Origin: Nocardioides sp.
GTDB lineage: Bacteria; Actinomycetota; Actinomycetes; Propionibacteriales; Nocardioidaceae
DNA length: 8,761 nt
NCBI GenBank assembly: GCA_021166815.1
Contig: JAJPEO010000069.1
Location: 1-8,761, forward strand
Direction: 5' to 3'
Part shown: positions 6,995-8,761 of the stretch, one piece after another
Layout of the letters: every line of letters starts with the position of its first letter
Numbering within the stretch: position 1 is the first letter of the stretch
Notes under the pieces: generated by a model
Told to the model about the DNA's origin: nothing
Database searches by the model: none
The model's input: only the letters and a program-made list of their open reading frames with translations
Translations under genes and position numbers: made by a program

Positions 6995-7897
6995 ATGCGG
7001 ATCGTGATCGCCCTGGGCGGCAATGCCCTGCTGCGGCGCAACCAGCCCATGACGGCCGGCAACCAGCGCGCCAACATCAGGCTCGCCTGCGAGCACATCG
7101 CTCGCGTCGCGCCGGGCAACGAGGTGGTCATCGCCCACGGCAACGGACCGCAGGTCGGTCTGCTGGCCCTGCAGGCGGCCGCCTACACCGAGGTGGAGGC
7201 CTACCCCCTCGACGTGCTCGGCGCCCAGACCGAGGCCATGATCGGCTACGTCATCGAGCAGGAGCTCGGCAACCTCATGCCGGGCCAGGCACTGGCCACG
7301 CTCCTGACCCAGATCGAGGTCTCCCGCGACGACCCGGCGTTCGACGACCCCACCAAGCCAATCGGCCCCGTCTACGACGAGGCCACCGCGCACCGCATGG
7401 CCGAGGAGAAGGGCTGGAGCATCAAGCCCGACGGCGAGTCCTGGCGGCGCGTGGTCGCCAGCCCCCGGCCCCAGCGGATCCTGGCGCTCGACGCCATCCG
7501 ACACCTCGTCGCGCACGACACCGTCGTCGTGTGTGCGGGGGGCGGCGGGATCCCCGCCGCGTACGACGCCGACGGCCGCCTGGCCGGTGTGGAGGCGGTC
7601 ATCGACAAGGACCTCGCCTCGTCCCTGCTCGCCAGGGAGCTCGGCGCCGACCTGCTCGTCATTGCCACCGACGTCGACGGGATCTACCGCGACTTCGGGA
7701 GCGACGACGCCCAGCGCCTCGCGGGCGTCACCCCCGACGACCTCGTGGCGCTGGTCCTGCCCTCGGGCTCCATGGGCCCCAAGGCCCAGGCCGCGGCCGA
7801 GTTCGTCCGCGCGACCGGGTGCCGCGCGGCCATCGGCGCCCTGGCCGACATCGCCGCCATCGTCGACGGCACCGCCGGCACCCAGGTCGAGGCCTAG
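6995..7897 (+). CDS. arcC: Carbamate kinase
   Basis: This 300-residue cytoplasmic amino-acid-kinase-fold enzyme reversibly converts carbamoyl phosphate plus ADP to carbamate plus ATP; carbamate breaks down to ammonia and CO2. Motifs in order are [13 protein letters not shown] (1-13), [11 protein letters not shown] (47-57), [12 protein letters not shown] (149-160), CAGGGGIPA (180-188), [12 protein letters not shown] (202-213), ATDVDGIY (224-231) and PSGSMGPK (256-263). The set is complete and the length is normal for the family. The ATG at 6995 is chosen because the nucleotide-binding loop begins right after it; an in-frame GTG at 6887 would add 36 unrelated residues and overlap the SulP gene. 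No Shine-Dalgarno sequence is evident, so the message may be leaderless. No arginine deiminase, ornithine or oxamate carbamoyltransferase, agmatine or allantoin gene lies in the window to supply carbamoyl phosphate. Its stop TAG shares the palindrome CTAG with the opposing hsaB stop. Confidence 0.95.
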   Translation: MRIVIALGGNALLRRNQPMTAGNQRANIRLACEHIARVAPGNEVVIAHGNGPQVGLLALQAAAYTEVEAYPLDVLGAQTEAMIGYVIEQELGNLMPGQALATLLTQIEVSRDDPAFDDPTKPIGPVYDEATAHRMAEEKGWSIKPDGESWRRVVASPRPQRILALDAIRHLVAHDTVVVCAGGGGIPAAYDADGRLAGVEAVIDKDLASSLLARELGADLLVIATDVDGIYRDFGSDDAQRLAGVTPDDLVALVLPSGSMGPKAQAAAEFVRATGCRAAIGALADIAAIVDGTAGTQVEA

Positions 7898-8517
7898 CGC
7901 GAAGCGGTGTGGTAGTTGCCCCGGTAGTAGAGCAACGGCTCGTCGGCGTCACCGACGGCGAGGTCGACGACCCTGCCGATGACGATGTAGTGGTCTCCCG
8001 CCTCGTGGACGGCGTGCACGGTGCAGTCGACGTGGCCGACGACACCGTCCAGCAGCGCCGAGCCGGACACCGACGGACTCCAAGAGATCCCGGCGAACTT
8101 GTCCTCACCGCGCCCGGCCATCTGGTTCGAGATGTCGACCTGGTCGGCAGCGAGGAAGTTGACGCAGAAGTGCCCGGCACGCTGGATCGCCTGGAACGCG
8201 CGGGACTGCCGCGTCGGAAGGAACGCGACCAGCGGCGGATCTAGCGAGACACTCGTGAACGACTGGCAGGTCATGCCCACCGGCTGCCCCTGCGAGACCG
8301 TCGTGACCACGGTGACCCCGGAGCCGTACCGGCCCAGCACGTCGCGGAACAGGCGCGCCCGGGCCTGCGCCTCCTCGCCCCCGACCTCGAGGTGCTCGCC
8401 GGGACGCAGTTCGAAGTCGGTGGGGAAGTTGCCGAGGAACGAGTCGATCAGCTCACGCGAGGGCCAGGACGCGGCTGCATCCGCGCGCATCCCCTCGGGC
8501 ACGTCAACAGTCACCAT
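7894..8517 (-). CDS. hsaB: HsaB, flavin reductase component of 3-HSA hydroxylase
   Basis: HsaB reduces flavin with NADH for the HsaA monooxygenase, which hydroxylates 3-HSA to the catechol 3,4-DHSA in steroid ring degradation. Numbered from the ATG at 8517 (207 aa), the flavin-reductase domain runs from about 54 to 203. [19 protein letters not shown] (55-73), [17 protein letters not shown] (81-97), [11 protein letters not shown] (116-126), DKFAGISW (139-146) and [13 protein letters not shown] (174-186) match the HpaC/HsaB family. About 47-50 residues precede the point where mycobacterial HsaB begins. They contain no obvious motif, and no better internal start is visible; Met10 is an alternative. 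The start follows the hsaC stop by 19 nt, with GGTGGG stretches as a weak ribosome site, so the two are one operon. The stop overlaps that of arcC by 4 nt on the opposite strand, leaving no room for a separate terminator. Confidence 0.9.
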   Translation of the reverse strand: MVTVDVPEGMRADAAASWPSRELIDSFLGNFPTDFELRPGEHLEVGGEEAQARARLFRDVLGRYGSGVTVVTTVSQGQPVGMTCQSFTSVSLDPPLVAFLPTRQSRAFQAIQRAGHFCVNFLAADQVDISNQMAGRGEDKFAGISWSPSVSGSALLDGVVGHVDCTVHAVHEAGDHYIVIGRVVDLAVGDADEPLLYYRGNYHTASR

Positions 8518-8536
8518 GCCAGTGTCGCCCACCGGG

Positions 8537-8761
<225 letters not shown>

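Overview
The window comes from a GC-rich actinobacterium. The evidence is strong G/C preference at third codon positions, leaderless-type promoters (TAnnnT just upstream of an ATG) and mycolic/nocardioform-type steroid genes. A Nocardioides- or Pimelobacter-like host is my best guess, but it is not proven here. The window is a piece of an aerobic cholesterol/steroid catabolic island with a few unexpected genes inside it.

Layout. (1) 1-468 (+) is the C-terminal part of a thiolase-superfamily (SCPx/Ltp-like) protein. (2) 524-1276 (+) is a YwiC-like multi-pass membrane protein of unknown function, probably read from its own leaderless promoter. (3) A strong hairpin at 1296-1338 separates it from the convergent cyp125 (2606-1347, minus), the steroid C26/C27 monooxygenase. 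(4) The 142-bp divergent region 2607-2748 carries two good matches to the KstR operator, one in front of each of cyp125 and fadA5. (5) fadA5 (2749-3912, +), the steroid side-chain thiolase, is followed 3 nt later by an acyl-CoA dehydrogenase (3916-5139, +). (6) A SulP anion transporter (6913-5153, minus) and a carbamate kinase (6995-7897, +) form a divergent pair with no obvious steroid role. (7) hsaB (8517-7894, minus) and the 3' end of hsaC (8761-8537, minus) belong to steroid ring A/B degradation.

How it fits together. CYP125 oxidises the terminal side-chain carbon. Acyl-CoA dehydrogenases and FadA5 then shorten the side chain by beta-oxidation, and Ltp-type thiolase/aldolase proteins act late in that process. 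HsaB supplies reduced flavin to the HsaA hydroxylase, and HsaC cleaves the resulting catechol ring. The KstR sites suggest steroid-responsive control of the central divergent pair. The divergent cyp125/fadA5 arrangement is the same as in Mycobacterium tuberculosis, but here cyp125 is closed off by a terminator and does not lead an operon of fadE28/fadE29/chsH/ltp2 type.

I found no RNA genes, CRISPR arrays, insertion sequences or attachment sites, and no gene-free stretch longer than 142 bp. No clearly novel system is visible. The points most worth a second look are the two operators with asymmetric promoter architecture, the acyl-CoA dehydrogenase lacking the canonical catalytic Glu, the YwiC-like protein, and the SulP/carbamate kinase insertion.
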